Below, in pieces: positions 15,167 through 24,339 of a DNA stretch of 64,000 nucleotides. How positions within the stretch are numbered: position 1 is the first letter of the stretch; each line of letters starts with the position of its first letter. The notes beneath the pieces were generated by a model, which made no database searches, was not told the DNA's origin, and was given only the letters and a program-made list of their open reading frames with translations. The position numbers and the translations under genes are program-made. The stretch spans positions 1 through 64,000 of the forward strand of contig CAJUFN010000004.1 in NCBI GenBank assembly GCA_910585545.1, given 5' to 3'. The DNA is from an uncultured Lachnospiraceae bacterium (GTDB lineage Bacteria; Bacillota; Clostridia; Lachnospirales; Lachnospiraceae).

Positions 15167-16787
15167 ACGAATTCCTTTCCTTCTCACTTTCCGCATACTC
15201 TGTTCTGTATTTAGAAGGTGCTACACCAAATTTTCTCTTAAATACATAGCTAAAATAATTTGGATCCGCATATCCCACTTTTCTAGCTATCATATAACTT
15301 TTTTCATTTGTTTCAATAAGCAAATGCGCCGCCTTTTCCATTCGGTAGTCAGTCAGATAAGTAATGAAAGATTTTCCCGTCTCCTTCTTAAATGTGCTGG
15401 AAAAATGCGAATTCGATACGCCCAGAAACTCACAGACCCGATCCAAGAACAGCTCTTCTTCCATATAATGGCTGCAAATATAATCTATTGCTTTAGAAAT
15501 AAATGTTCTCGTTGATTTATACCTCACGCTGGCGATTTGTATCTGAAACCGCAGACTAATATCTCTAAGCCATTCTAAAAGTTCCTGAATCTCCATATTC
15601 AAAAGGCTTCCATAGAGTTCTCGTATCTCTCCCGAGAATTCTTCACAGGCAATATCATTATCAGCAGCAAACCGATAAAGGGCACTCACAAGCTCCATCA
15701 CTGCGATATGATGCTGCTGCAACGATGTAACATTAAAGAATACCTGCTCAAAATACGTATCTGCTGCTTTTAAAATATCCTCTTCAATCCCCAAATGAAT
15801 AGACTGAAACAACTGCGCCAATCCGGCATCGTTTGTCTCTTTGGAATTCTTAGTCTCCTGAGGAGCAATCTCACGAATATTTACAGCTCGTCCCGTTCCG
15901 TAAATTACCCTATACGACACCGCCTCGCTTGCGCTGCTATAAGACTTTGGAAGTTCCATAACACTGGTACATACCTGCCCGATTCCAATCGTAACAACTG
16001 CCCCGATAATACGCCTTGCATAACGGCAAAATCGGTCACATTTATCAGTCAGCTCTGACATAACATTTTCGTGCTCAAGCTGAACAATCACCACAAAATC
16101 ATCCAAATAAGAAAAACTCTTCGCTTTCCATTGTTCTCCCAAATACTCTTTCGCCTGTTTATGCACAGAAGTAGTCAACAACTGATGATCTATTTCCTGC
16201 GCCGTCTGACGATGAGAGGTATGAATCACAAGACAGCAAAAAAACGGACCGGTAAATGCAATTCGATACTCAGCAAGATATTTCGGTATCTCCTCCTCAC
16301 GAATCCGCCCTTCTATAAGAGAGGAATAAAAATTCATTTGCAAGAATGGCAGTGATTCCATATAATATTTCTGCAAAATCTCCACATTTCTCTTGTCACT
16401 TATCTCCGCATCCAATTTTAACTTCAACTTAGTTAGAACCTGTGTCAGTTCTGCCGCATTTAATGGTTTCAAAACATATTCTTCAATTTCCAGATGAAGT
16501 GCTTCTTTTGCATATTCAAACTCATCAAAGCCCGTAAAAATCAAAATCTTTGTTTCCGAATATTCTTCTCTGATGTGCTTACTTAACTCCATGCCATCCA
16601 TATAAGGCATCTTAATATCCGTCATAACAACATCCGGCTGAAATTCTTCTATCATCTCAAGTGCTTTCACCCCATTACCAGCATGTCCAATAACAGAAAA
16701 ACCCAGACCTTTCCAGTCAATTTTCTTCAAAATAGCCTGGATCACTTCTTCCTCATCATCAACCAAAAGTAATGTATACTCATCCAT
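15141..16787 (-). CDS. YesN-type response regulator (REC + AraC HTH)
   Basis: A 548-residue two-component regulator. The receiver domain (1-120) has acidic residues DDEEE near 10 and phospho-acceptor Asp57 in DVVMTDIKMPYMDG. A long central region (about 130-430) of YesN type follows, then an AraC-type double HTH (about 445-540: FLDRVCEFLGVSNSHFSSTFKKETG ... IARKVGYADPNYFSYVFKRKFG, shown in parts). Such regulators usually act with a YesM/LytS-type kinase on nearby sugar transporter promoters. It lies just downstream of mglC, behind a terminator, with no kinase gene next to it; the kinase encoded at 22612-24339 is a candidate partner. It overlaps nth. Confidence 0.9.
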   Translation of the reverse strand: MDEYTLLLVDDEEEVIQAILKKIDWKGLGFSVIGHAGNGVKALEMIEEFQPDVVMTDIKMPYMDGMELSKHIREEYSETKILIFTGFDEFEYAKEALHLEIEEYVLKPLNAAELTQVLTKLKLKLDAEISDKRNVEILQKYYMESLPFLQMNFYSSLIEGRIREEEIPKYLAEYRIAFTGPFFCCLVIHTSHRQTAQEIDHQLLTTSVHKQAKEYLGEQWKAKSFSYLDDFVVIVQLEHENVMSELTDKCDRFCRYARRIIGAVVTIGIGQVCTSVMELPKSYSSASEAVSYRVIYGTGRAVNIREIAPQETKNSKETNDAGLAQLFQSIHLGIEEDILKAADTYFEQVFFNVTSLQQHHIAVMELVSALYRFAADNDIACEEFSGEIRELYGSLLNMEIQELLEWLRDISLRFQIQIASVRYKSTRTFISKAIDYICSHYMEEELFLDRVCEFLGVSNSHFSSTFKKETGKSFITYLTDYRMEKAAHLLIETNEKSYMIARKVGYADPNYFSYVFKRKFGVAPSKYRTEYAESEKERNSYDKKAIST

Positions 16788-16835
16788 AGTATTCTCCCAT
16801 ATTTTTTATGATAAAAATCAAACCCCTTATCATAT

Positions 16836-16867
16836 AAAAAGAGCCAGAGTTTATCCGGCTCTTTTTT
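16836..16867 (-). terminator. Terminator of the mgl operon
   Basis: Minus-strand AAAAAAGAGCC pairs with GGCTCTTTTT across a 10-nt loop, 10 bp after the mglC stop. A neighbouring inverted repeat TATGATAA/TTATCATA (16807-16834) lies in the promoter region of the regulator downstream. Confidence 0.85.
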
Positions 16868-16877
16868 ATGACATTTA

Positions 16878-18527
16878 TTATTTCTTCTGTACATATTTCA
16901 GACAGTCAAGCATTACTGCTACAAGAATAATGATACCAGAGAATACAAACTGAAGGTTTGTATCAATACCAAGAATTGTCAGGGAGTATGTCAAAGCTGT
17001 AAAGATACATACACCAACAACTACGCCTGAAATCTTACCGATACCACCAGTAAAGGATACACCACCTACTACGCAGGCTGCGATGGCATCCATTTCCCAT
17101 CCCTGTCCATAAGCTGCTGATCCGGAACCAACCATTCTCGCACATTCAAGCCATGCACCAAATCCATATAAAACACCTGCTAAAGCAAATGCTCCAAGCA
17201 TTACTGCAAATACGGAAATACCTGATGCAGATGCTGCTTCCGGATTTCCACCTACTGCATATAAGTTTTTACCAAATTTTGTCTTATTCCAAATAAACCA
17301 TACAATAATAATTGCTGCCAATGCCCAAAGAATAATTGTTGGGAAATCATTAATCTTAGGAATAATCATACTTGGAATTGTAGGTTCAATCGCACCAAAA
17401 GATACGCCCTTTGTTGCATATGTAACTAAACCGAAAATTACAAGCATATTCGCCATTGTAGAAATGAACGGATGCATTTTGAATTTTGCGGTAAAGAAAC
17501 CTGCAATCGAAGTAAAGATTGTACAAAGCAATACACACATAAATAATGCAAAGATTACTCTTACACCAACCGGAAGACCCGTAAAATCAAAAATATGTCC
17601 AAATACACCACCCGTATTAATACCCTGATGCATAATGATAGTTGCTGTTGTCATACCCATACCTATCATACGACCAATAGAAAGGTCAGTACCTGTAAGG
17701 AGGATAAGACCTGCAACACCAAGTGCAAGGAACATTCGCGGAGATGCCTGCTGCAAAATATTAAGTACGTTGTTATAAGTAAGAAGCTGTGTATTCTTTA
17801 CAACCGGTGTGATAATACACAATGCGATAAAAATAAGTATAATAGCAATATACAAACCATTTTGGAGCAAGAACGTTCTGCGGTTAAATGTATATTTATA
17901 ATTTTCCCATTTTTGTGCTCTTGATTCCATAAAGGAGAATTTAGACAGACGGAGCATATCAAGCAAATGATATTTGTGACTTAATGCCGCATGTCTTCTG
18001 TCTTTAATACTTTGATAATCTTTTTCCAATTCTAACTTAGCATTAGACAGTCTGTTTTTGTAAACATACTTTTCATCCTTGATTTCCTGCTGTGAAGTAA
18101 GTTTGGAAAGAATACCTTTATGTTCTTTTTCCAACTCTACGAGTTTTCTCTCGTATTTTTGTTTTGCTTCAATCTTTTCCGCTACACAGCTTTCCTGTAC
18201 AGGTTTATAATATTCTTTATCATAATGAGCTGCCAGATAAGCTTCTGCATCTGCGATTAATTTGGAAACCTCTCCTTTATTCTTTGCTTCTACTGATTTT
18301 GCTTTGCTAAGCTCTTTTTCACAAGCCGCAATGCGGTTTGCTTTTTCGCCTTTTGAAAGTGTACGGTCCCTCTTAAGTCCGTCAATCGTATTCTGGTAAG
18401 AAACGATCTTATCTGTCCCATCTACTCTGAGACTGTCAATCTTTTTTTGAATTTTACCGACATAATCGTCGATTGGCTGACGCAGCTGCATTTCCTGATC
18501 AGCCGTAAGAATCTTACTATTAGCCAT
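16878..18527 (-). CDS. mglC: Galactose/methyl-galactoside-type ABC permease MglC with N-terminal coiled-coil extension
   Basis: A sugar importer permease of the BPD_transp_2 (RbsC/MglC) family. The permease proper begins near residue 225 and has about eight to ten hydrophobic segments, with ASPRMFLALGVAGLILLTG and GTDLSIGRMIGMG near the start of the conserved core and the EAA-like loop GGNPEAASASGI near 440. The first 215 residues are very charged (Lys/Glu) with heptad-like spacing, predicted coiled coil and cytoplasmic; E. coli MglC (about 336 residues) lacks them. I chose ATG 18527 after GGGAGAG. It forms an operon with mglB and mglA. The extension may couple to the ATPase or another partner, but this is inference. 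Confidence 0.9.
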   Translation of the reverse strand: MANSKILTADQEMQLRQPIDDYVGKIQKKIDSLRVDGTDKIVSYQNTIDGLKRDRTLSKGEKANRIAACEKELSKAKSVEAKNKGEVSKLIADAEAYLAAHYDKEYYKPVQESCVAEKIEAKQKYERKLVELEKEHKGILSKLTSQQEIKDEKYVYKNRLSNAKLELEKDYQSIKDRRHAALSHKYHLLDMLRLSKFSFMESRAQKWENYKYTFNRRTFLLQNGLYIAIILIFIALCIITPVVKNTQLLTYNNVLNILQQASPRMFLALGVAGLILLTGTDLSIGRMIGMGMTTATIIMHQGINTGGVFGHIFDFTGLPVGVRVIFALFMCVLLCTIFTSIAGFFTAKFKMHPFISTMANMLVIFGLVTYATKGVSFGAIEPTIPSMIIPKINDFPTIILWALAAIIIVWFIWNKTKFGKNLYAVGGNPEAASASGISVFAVMLGAFALAGVLYGFGAWLECARMVGSGSAAYGQGWEMDAIAACVVGGVSFTGGIGKISGVVVGVCIFTALTYSLTILGIDTNLQFVFSGIIILVAVMLDCLKYVQKK

Positions 18528-18545
18528 ATTCGTTCTCTCCCTCAT

Positions 18546-20054
18546 TTATAGGTATTTTGCACTGAGTCTCAAAAGTTCTTCCTGATTTGTATCTTTTGTA
18601 TTCACAATTCCAGAAAGATGTCCATTCGACATAACGCCGATTCGGTTCGTGATCCCTAAAATCTCCGGCATCTCAGAGGAAACAACAATGATTGTTTTTC
18701 CTTGTTTTGCCATGTTGATAATCAACTCGTAGATCTCGTATTTTGCACCAACATCAATTCCTCGCGTCGGTTCATCCATCATGAAGACCTGCGGACTACG
18801 CTCAAGCCACTTTGCAAAAATTACTTTCTGCTGATTACCACCGGAAAGGCTTGAAATCATATCTTCCGGACCCATACATTTTGTATGCATAACTTTGATT
18901 TCTTTTGCAGTTGCCTTTACCATCTTTGTGTCGGAAAGCGCCAAACCGGATCTGTATGCATCCAGATTTGCAATTGTAGTGTTGAATGTAAGGTCCCCTT
19001 TCAAGAACAATCCATTCGCTTTTCGTTCTTCTGTAATCATCGCAAATCCATGTTCCATCGCTTCTTTTGCAGAATTAAAATTCATAAGTTGCCCGTTTAA
19101 GTATACACGTCCTGCCGCTCTGGTACGCATACCGAAGATTGTCTCCATTAATTCTGTACGTCCCGCTCCTACCAGACCATACAACCCAAAAATTTCTCCT
19201 TCTCTTACGTCGAAAGAAACATTCTGTAAATGCGGTTCAAACTTGGTAGATAAATTCTGCACCGACAAAATTACGTCTTTCGGCACGTTATCTACTGGCG
19301 GAAAACGATTTTCCAAAGAACGACCTACCATCGCTGCGATCAGTTCGTTCATATCCGTATCTTTTGAACTCTTTGTCATAACCAGATTACCGTCACGAAG
19401 TACGGAAATCTCATCACAAATTTCAAAAATTTCATCCATTTTATGAGAAATGTAAATCAGCGCGATTCCCTGTTCCTTTAACATTCTCATCATCTCAAAG
19501 AGTTTATCTACTTCCTTCACAGTCAATGAAGAAGTTGGCTCGTCAAGCACAATTACTTTGGAATTATAAGAAATCGCCTTGGCGATCTCACACATCTGTC
19601 TTTGTGATACCGACATATTTCTCATCGGCTGTGTAAGGTCTACAGTCATACCCAATTTTCTAAAAAGTTCGGAAGCTTCTTTTTTCATTCTTCCCTCATC
19701 GATAACCCCTAAAGAATTAACCGGATAGCGTCCCAAGAATAAATTGTCGATTACATTCCTTTCCAAACACTGATTTAATTCCTGATGAACCATCGCCACC
19801 CCATTCTCAAGGGCATCTTTTGGTCCCGAAAAGTTAATTTCTTTTCCGTCCAGGAAAATCTTTCCTTCATCCTTCTGATACGTACCGAAGAGGCATTTCA
19901 TCATCGTTGACTTACCGGCGCCATTCTCTCCCATAAGTCCCATAACAGTTCCTCGTTTCACATTCATGTTAATGTGATCAAGAACTCTGTTACGACCAAA
20001 GGATTTGCTCATACCGCTTATCGATAAGACAATATCATCTTTCTTATCTGTCAT
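18546..20054 (-). CDS. mglA: Sugar ABC transporter ATPase MglA (two ABC domains)
   Basis: A 502-residue tandem ATPase for monosaccharide import. The first domain has Walker A GENGAGKSTMMK near residue 43, a Q-loop, the signature MSVSQRQM near 147 (degenerate LSGGQ) and Walker B VIVLDEPTSSL near 165. The second domain has a degenerate Walker A (GLVGAGRTELME near 295), signature LSGGNQQK near 407 and Walker B VFMMDEPTRGIDVGA near 427. This asymmetric arrangement is typical of MglA/RbsA/XylG. It starts 141 bp after mglB, with a hairpin in between. It acts at the inner membrane face with MglC. Confidence 0.95.
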   Translation of the reverse strand: MTDKKDDIVLSISGMSKSFGRNRVLDHINMNVKRGTVMGLMGENGAGKSTMMKCLFGTYQKDEGKIFLDGKEINFSGPKDALENGVAMVHQELNQCLERNVIDNLFLGRYPVNSLGVIDEGRMKKEASELFRKLGMTVDLTQPMRNMSVSQRQMCEIAKAISYNSKVIVLDEPTSSLTVKEVDKLFEMMRMLKEQGIALIYISHKMDEIFEICDEISVLRDGNLVMTKSSKDTDMNELIAAMVGRSLENRFPPVDNVPKDVILSVQNLSTKFEPHLQNVSFDVREGEIFGLYGLVGAGRTELMETIFGMRTRAAGRVYLNGQLMNFNSAKEAMEHGFAMITEERKANGLFLKGDLTFNTTIANLDAYRSGLALSDTKMVKATAKEIKVMHTKCMGPEDMISSLSGGNQQKVIFAKWLERSPQVFMMDEPTRGIDVGAKYEIYELIINMAKQGKTIIVVSSEMPEILGITNRIGVMSNGHLSGIVNTKDTNQEELLRLSAKYL

Positions 20055-20129
20055 CTTCTCACTCCTGTAGTATGTATTGATATTTTCCGTATCAACTGTT
20101 TACTTGTTCATAAATATTTTCTTGTAAAT

Positions 20130-20165
20130 AGATTTTTTGGGAGAATTTCTTCTCCCAAAAAATCT
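20130..20165 (-). promoter_or_regulatory. Intercistronic stem-loop between mglB and mglA
   Basis: AGATTTTTTGGGAGA pairs with TCTCCCAAAAAATCT, a perfect 15-bp stem. The position, 30 bp after the binding-protein stop and inside the operon, suggests mRNA stabilisation or partial termination, which would give more binding protein than ATPase/permease. Confidence 0.7.
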
Positions 20166-20195
20166 GCTGCTTTTATTCTCGTGTTGTAATAATTT

Positions 20196-21455
20196 TTACT
20201 GAAGAAGAGCTGTGTAAGATGCTGCGTTGTCTGTCTTAACCATGTTAATTGCATATGCATCATACTCATTAGGGTTACCAAGACGGTTAGTGATGTTAGA
20301 CTCTGTCTGTCCGTCTCCTCCGATGTATTCTACATCAAGGTTCATAAGATCATCATAGTTCTGAAGTAATGGCTGGTATGTTGAGCTTAAGAAGTTATCT
20401 GATGCATTGTAGATGTTAAGCCATACTTTCTTAGTTGGGCTTGTTTCTTCGCTAAGCTGATTAGATACTGGTTTCCATACTACTGTAGAATCTGTGAAAT
20501 CTTTATAGTTCTCTGCTGTTACTGCTACGTTTAATGCGTAATAAGATCTTTCGTCTGCTTTGTATACATATACATCTTCTGACAATACGTTTCCTGCCTC
20601 ATCCGCTGTTCCGATACCTGTATCTACATCCACTCCGTCAAGTGCATTACGAAGTACTCTTAATGTTAAGTATGCCTGTACGTCAGCATGCTGGCTGATT
20701 GTTCCGCCGTATCCGTCTGCGATTGCAGCTACTGCATCACTGTTTGCATCGTATCCGAATGTTGGTACTTTCTTATCGCTTGACCATGCATTGAACATTG
20801 ACATTCCCATACCATCGTTGTTAGATATTACAATATCAATCTCATCGCCGAATGAAGATGCCCATGCTCCGATTGCATTACCAGCTGTTGCTGCATCCCA
20901 TGTAGCTCCTGCTGAGTTTTTCATCTCCTGTGAAGCAAGCTCACGTACTTTCAGGCTGCCTACCTGACCATCTTTTACTACTGTTGCAGAACCGTCACCG
21001 TTTGTTCCTACTGGATCACTTACGATTGCTCCGTCTTTTTCTACAGCTGTTCCAAGAGCTTTACGTACACCTCTTGTACGTGCGATAGAGTCATTATGTC
21101 CAATATCACCGATTGCAAGTACATAACCGATCACACCATCACCGTTACGGTCGATCTTATCAATGTTTGCTTCGATATACTCTTTTACCATCTGGCCCTG
21201 AAGTTCCGCTCCCTGATTTGCATCAAATCCTACATAATATGTATCATCATTAAAGCTTAATGCTGCCATATCTAAATCTCCGGTGGAGCTGTTGGATGGC
21301 TGACGGTTAAACCATACTAATGGTTTGTCTTTGTTCTCTGTAGTTGATTCTGTCTTTTTGTCTCCATCTTTCGGTTTCTCTTCTGTTTTTCCACAAGCTA
21401 CTGCTGAAACCGCAAGAGCTGCTACCATTGCCAATAAGGCTAATCTTTTTTTCAT
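20196..21455 (-). CDS. mglB: Galactose-type sugar-binding lipoprotein MglB
   Basis: The substrate-binding component of the importer. Signal peptide with lipobox AVSAVAC at about residues 15-21, so it is a membrane-anchored lipoprotein in this Gram-positive. A disordered KTEE...TTENKDK linker follows, then a type I periplasmic-binding fold. A Ca-binding loop of MglB type, DRNGDGVIG, occurs near residue 103, with IGDIGHNDSIARTRG after it, as in E. coli MglB. At 419 residues it is longer than E. coli MglB (about 332). Sugar specificity (galactose or glucose) is inferred from the family. The promoter and a likely operator lie upstream at 21494-21592. Confidence 0.9.
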   Translation of the reverse strand: MKKRLALLAMVAALAVSAVACGKTEEKPKDGDKKTESTTENKDKPLVWFNRQPSNSSTGDLDMAALSFNDDTYYVGFDANQGAELQGQMVKEYIEANIDKIDRNGDGVIGYVLAIGDIGHNDSIARTRGVRKALGTAVEKDGAIVSDPVGTNGDGSATVVKDGQVGSLKVRELASQEMKNSAGATWDAATAGNAIGAWASSFGDEIDIVISNNDGMGMSMFNAWSSDKKVPTFGYDANSDAVAAIADGYGGTISQHADVQAYLTLRVLRNALDGVDVDTGIGTADEAGNVLSEDVYVYKADERSYYALNVAVTAENYKDFTDSTVVWKPVSNQLSEETSPTKKVWLNIYNASDNFLSSTYQPLLQNYDDLMNLDVEYIGGDGQTESNITNRLGNPNEYDAYAINMVKTDNAASYTALLQ

Positions 21456-21493
21456 AATAATTTCTCCTCCTTAATATAAATTATTCTTTACAT

Positions 21494-21522
21494 AGTATAA
21501 CACATTTTTTTTCACTTGCATA
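21494..21522 (-). promoter_or_regulatory. mglB promoter with weak -35
   Basis: TATACT (-10, 21494-21499) with TATGCA (-35, 21517-21522) at 17-bp spacing on the minus strand. The poor -35 is expected for an activator-dependent promoter, and an inverted repeat lies immediately upstream. Confidence 0.6.
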
Positions 21523-21531
21523 TTCATTTTT

Positions 21532-21592
21532 TTATGGTTTTTGTATAATTTTCTACGATTTTCTATTTATTCATATACAAAAATTGCCATAA
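21532..21592 (-). promoter_or_regulatory. Inverted-repeat operator upstream of mglB
   Basis: On the plus strand TTATGGTTTTTGTATA (from 21532) is mirrored by TATACAAAAATTGCCATAA (to 21592), differing by a 2-3 nt insertion, with about 27 bp between the arms. It sits directly upstream of the mglB -35. This geometry fits binding of an AraC-type (YesN) regulator dimer. The regulator genes at 15141 and 24317 are the candidates. Confidence 0.65.
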
Positions 21593-21611
21593 ATATCAAT
21601 TTTAGTAATTC

Positions 21612-22625
21612 CTATTTAATCGTTTCAAATGCAAATAATGCTTTCTGACACTCGTCATCATACATGTTTTCCCTTGTCACACACATGACAGATGTATCCA
21701 CTTTTCCTTTCTTTACAGATATCCCATTTAATAACTTATATGCACTCTCTACTCCAAGATATCCCATAGCATATGGATTTTGTACGATCAACGCGTCTAC
21801 CTCACCGCTTTCTAACATTCCAACCGACACAATATTGCTGTCAAATGCGACAACATGTAATTTCTCTCCAAGTTCCTTTTCCTGGATCGCATATCCCACT
21901 CCAAGGCTTGTCCACTCATTAAATGTTACAACTGCATTGATCTGCGGATATTTTTTCAGAAGCTTCCAGGTTCCTTCTTTTGCATCTTCTATCGTAGAAA
22001 GTACATTAATTGTCTCTACCAAACCTACCCGGCTGTCTTTTTCAACGATATCCCGAAATCCTCTTTCTCTCTCCTGACCATTTTCCGTGTTTCTTTCAAA
22101 ATTTACGATTCCGATATTAAGTTTTTCTTCATCAGACGCAAGAACCGCTTCACCCGCAACACATCCTGCATTATAATTATCCGTTCCAAGCCGGCATAAT
22201 ACATTGTCACTATTCACATCACTGTCAATTACGATAATTTTCACCCCCGCTTCGGCTGCTTCATCGATTGCCTCCGCATTCGCATTATAATCTGCCGCCG
22301 ACAATACAATTGCCTCATATCCTTCTTCTACTGCCTTTCCAATCATTTCGTTTTGCGTCTGGTAATCTTCCTCATTGTCAGGTCCTTCAAATAAAAGTTC
22401 CATATTATATGCTGTGCTTGCCGCATTAGCCCCGGAATATACCGATTTAAAAAAGGCTGATGTGGTAGACTTCGTAATCATGGCTACCTTCCTCTTTTGA
22501 GTAGTTCTCTCCTGATTCTCATGACCATTCTTTTCCAGTCTGGAACAGCTCACAATTCCAGTAAGCAATATCCCTGTAAAAAGTAATATAAATATGCCAG
22601 CCAACTTTCTTTTATTTTTCTTCAT
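21612..22625 (-). CDS. Sugar-binding-protein-like lipoprotein, probable sensor partner of the adjacent kinase
   Basis: A 337-residue type I periplasmic-binding protein (RbsB/XylF/YtfQ class). N-terminal basic region, hydrophobic segment and lipobox TGIVSC near residue 27. The binding fold begins with VAMITKSTTSAFFKSVYSGA near 50 and includes IVLSAADYNANAEAI near 105 and VVTFNEWTSLGVGYA near 230. Its start codon overlaps the kinase gene by 14 bp, so it belongs to the regulatory operon rather than the transporter. In Clostridium, XylFII with LytS/YesN uses exactly this arrangement as a sugar sensor; a similar role here is inferred. Confidence 0.85.
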   Translation of the reverse strand: MKKNKRKLAGIFILLFTGILLTGIVSCSRLEKNGHENQERTTQKRKVAMITKSTTSAFFKSVYSGANAASTAYNMELLFEGPDNEEDYQTQNEMIGKAVEEGYEAIVLSAADYNANAEAIDEAAEAGVKIIVIDSDVNSDNVLCRLGTDNYNAGCVAGEAVLASDEEKLNIGIVNFERNTENGQERERGFRDIVEKDSRVGLVETINVLSTIEDAKEGTWKLLKKYPQINAVVTFNEWTSLGVGYAIQEKELGEKLHVVAFDSNIVSVGMLESGEVDALIVQNPYAMGYLGVESAYKLLNGISVKKGKVDTSVMCVTRENMYDDECQKALFAFETIK

Positions 22626-24339
22626 AATTATTCTCCATCACCTTTGGCATACGAATAGTCACTGTTGTTCCTTCATCCAATTCACTTTCGATCGTCAGAC
22701 CATAATTTTCTCCAAAGTAAATCTTGATACGATCATTTACATTTTTGATACCAATACCTGTTTTTTCCCCAGATTCATCCTGCAGGATCTCCTGACACTG
22801 CTCCGGCGTCATTCCCACTCCGTTATCGCTCACGGTAAATACAATATCATCTCCATCCGGATAGATTCTGATTCGAATCTCGCCTTCATCTACCATTCGG
22901 TCCAACCCATGGTAGATTGCATTTTCTATGATTGGCTGCAACGTTATCTTATTACATAAATACGGCAGGCATTCTTCATACACATCAAAAGAATATACAA
23001 ACTGATTTTTATACCTGAATTTTTGAATCTTCAGATAGCTCTGCGCATGTTGCAATTCCTTTTCTATCGTAATCAATTCATGCCCTTTGCTAATACTGAT
23101 CCGGAACAGCTTTGCCAGCGCGTTGACCATTTCCACTGCATCTTTATGTCTTTCCTCTTCACAGCACCATGCGATCGCATCCAGTGTGTTATATAAAAAA
23201 TGCGGATTGATCTGCGCCTGAAGAGCCTTTAATTCGGTCTTTCTAAGAGTAATTTCCTCTTCCCTCACCTGCTCTACCAGCTTCTGAATACGAAGCACCA
23301 TATGTTCAAACGAGTCCGAAATAGCTGTAATTTCTTTCATCCCATTGACTTCCCGAAATACAAAATTATCCGTATCTTTCTCAAATTCCTGCATTTCTTC
23401 CGCCAACTGTTTTGCCGGCTTCGAAAAGATTTTCGAAAAGATACTTCCGGCAATAAAGGAACTGATGATCACCACCAAAATAATGGCTAGTAATGTATTT
23501 ACTGCCTCCTCCACCCTATTGGTAATCATCTCATCTACATAACACACGCCCACGATATGCCAGTCACAATTTTCCAAAGAGACCACGGAATATATGGCCT
23601 CTGAATTGATATGTGTTCCCTCACGAAGTTCACCGCTGTCTTTTTCTTCTTTCAGGCCTGCATAGACAAGCTGCTGCTGCGGATGATAGATGATATCGCC
23701 TTTACTGTCCATGATGTAACAGTAGCCATGCTGTCCGATTCCAACGTTGTCAATATACTGCGCAATATTGGAAAACTGAATATCCATTGCCACCTGGATA
23801 CTCTCACCTTTCGCATTTTCCATATATTGTGAAATTGTCACCACCCATGGATAGTAGTCAACAAAAAGTGTCTCTACATGTGGTTTTGAAATATTTAAAA
23901 GCTCGCCATTTTCTATAAGTTCCGGCGTGTAAGAAAGATTGCGGATACAATTTTCTTTCAATTTCTGCCCATTTGACCAGCAGTCCAACAGCGCTCCTTC
24001 ATCATCATAAGTTGTAATTGCCACGATGTCGTTACCTACTTCCATCAGATTGCCGAAGAATTCGCCCGCTTCCTGCTCTCCTTCTGCCATCTTGGTATCC
24101 AACATCTGCATGAGCATCTCCATTTCTTCTGTATAGTTGGTAACCATATTTTTGACCTGTCCAACTGCCTGTTCAATGCTTGTGACAACATTTTTTTCTG
24201 TTGCATTTTTATAAACCGTAACGAAAGTAAATAATGCGATACTGGACGCACATACAACAATTGCCGTAACGGCAACTGTGAATATCTCCGATATGGATAT
24301 TTTATTTATGATCGTTTTATTCTTGTTTGTTTTCTTCAT
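22612..24339 (-). CDS. YesM/LytS-type sensor histidine kinase
   Basis: A 575-residue membrane kinase. First membrane segment at about 18-42, an extracellular dCACHE-like sensor (about 45-275), a second segment (about 282-305, LLAIILVVIISSFIAG), HAMP linker, a His_kinase domain with phospho-acceptor His in QAQINPHFLYNTLDAIAW near 375, and a HATPase with DNGVGM near 512 and GIGIKNVNDRI near 533. The ATG at 24339 follows GCAGGAGAATAC; a longer in-frame ORF has no ribosome site. It overlaps the regulator gene upstream (23 bp) and the binding-protein gene downstream (14 bp), indicating one translationally coupled sensor operon. Confidence 0.92.
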   Translation of the reverse strand: MKKTNKNKTIINKISISEIFTVAVTAIVVCASSIALFTFVTVYKNATEKNVVTSIEQAVGQVKNMVTNYTEEMEMLMQMLDTKMAEGEQEAGEFFGNLMEVGNDIVAITTYDDEGALLDCWSNGQKLKENCIRNLSYTPELIENGELLNISKPHVETLFVDYYPWVVTISQYMENAKGESIQVAMDIQFSNIAQYIDNVGIGQHGYCYIMDSKGDIIYHPQQQLVYAGLKEEKDSGELREGTHINSEAIYSVVSLENCDWHIVGVCYVDEMITNRVEEAVNTLLAIILVVIISSFIAGSIFSKIFSKPAKQLAEEMQEFEKDTDNFVFREVNGMKEITAISDSFEHMVLRIQKLVEQVREEEITLRKTELKALQAQINPHFLYNTLDAIAWCCEEERHKDAVEMVNALAKLFRISISKGHELITIEKELQHAQSYLKIQKFRYKNQFVYSFDVYEECLPYLCNKITLQPIIENAIYHGLDRMVDEGEIRIRIYPDGDDIVFTVSDNGVGMTPEQCQEILQDESGEKTGIGIKNVNDRIKIYFGENYGLTIESELDEGTTVTIRMPKVMENNYEEK

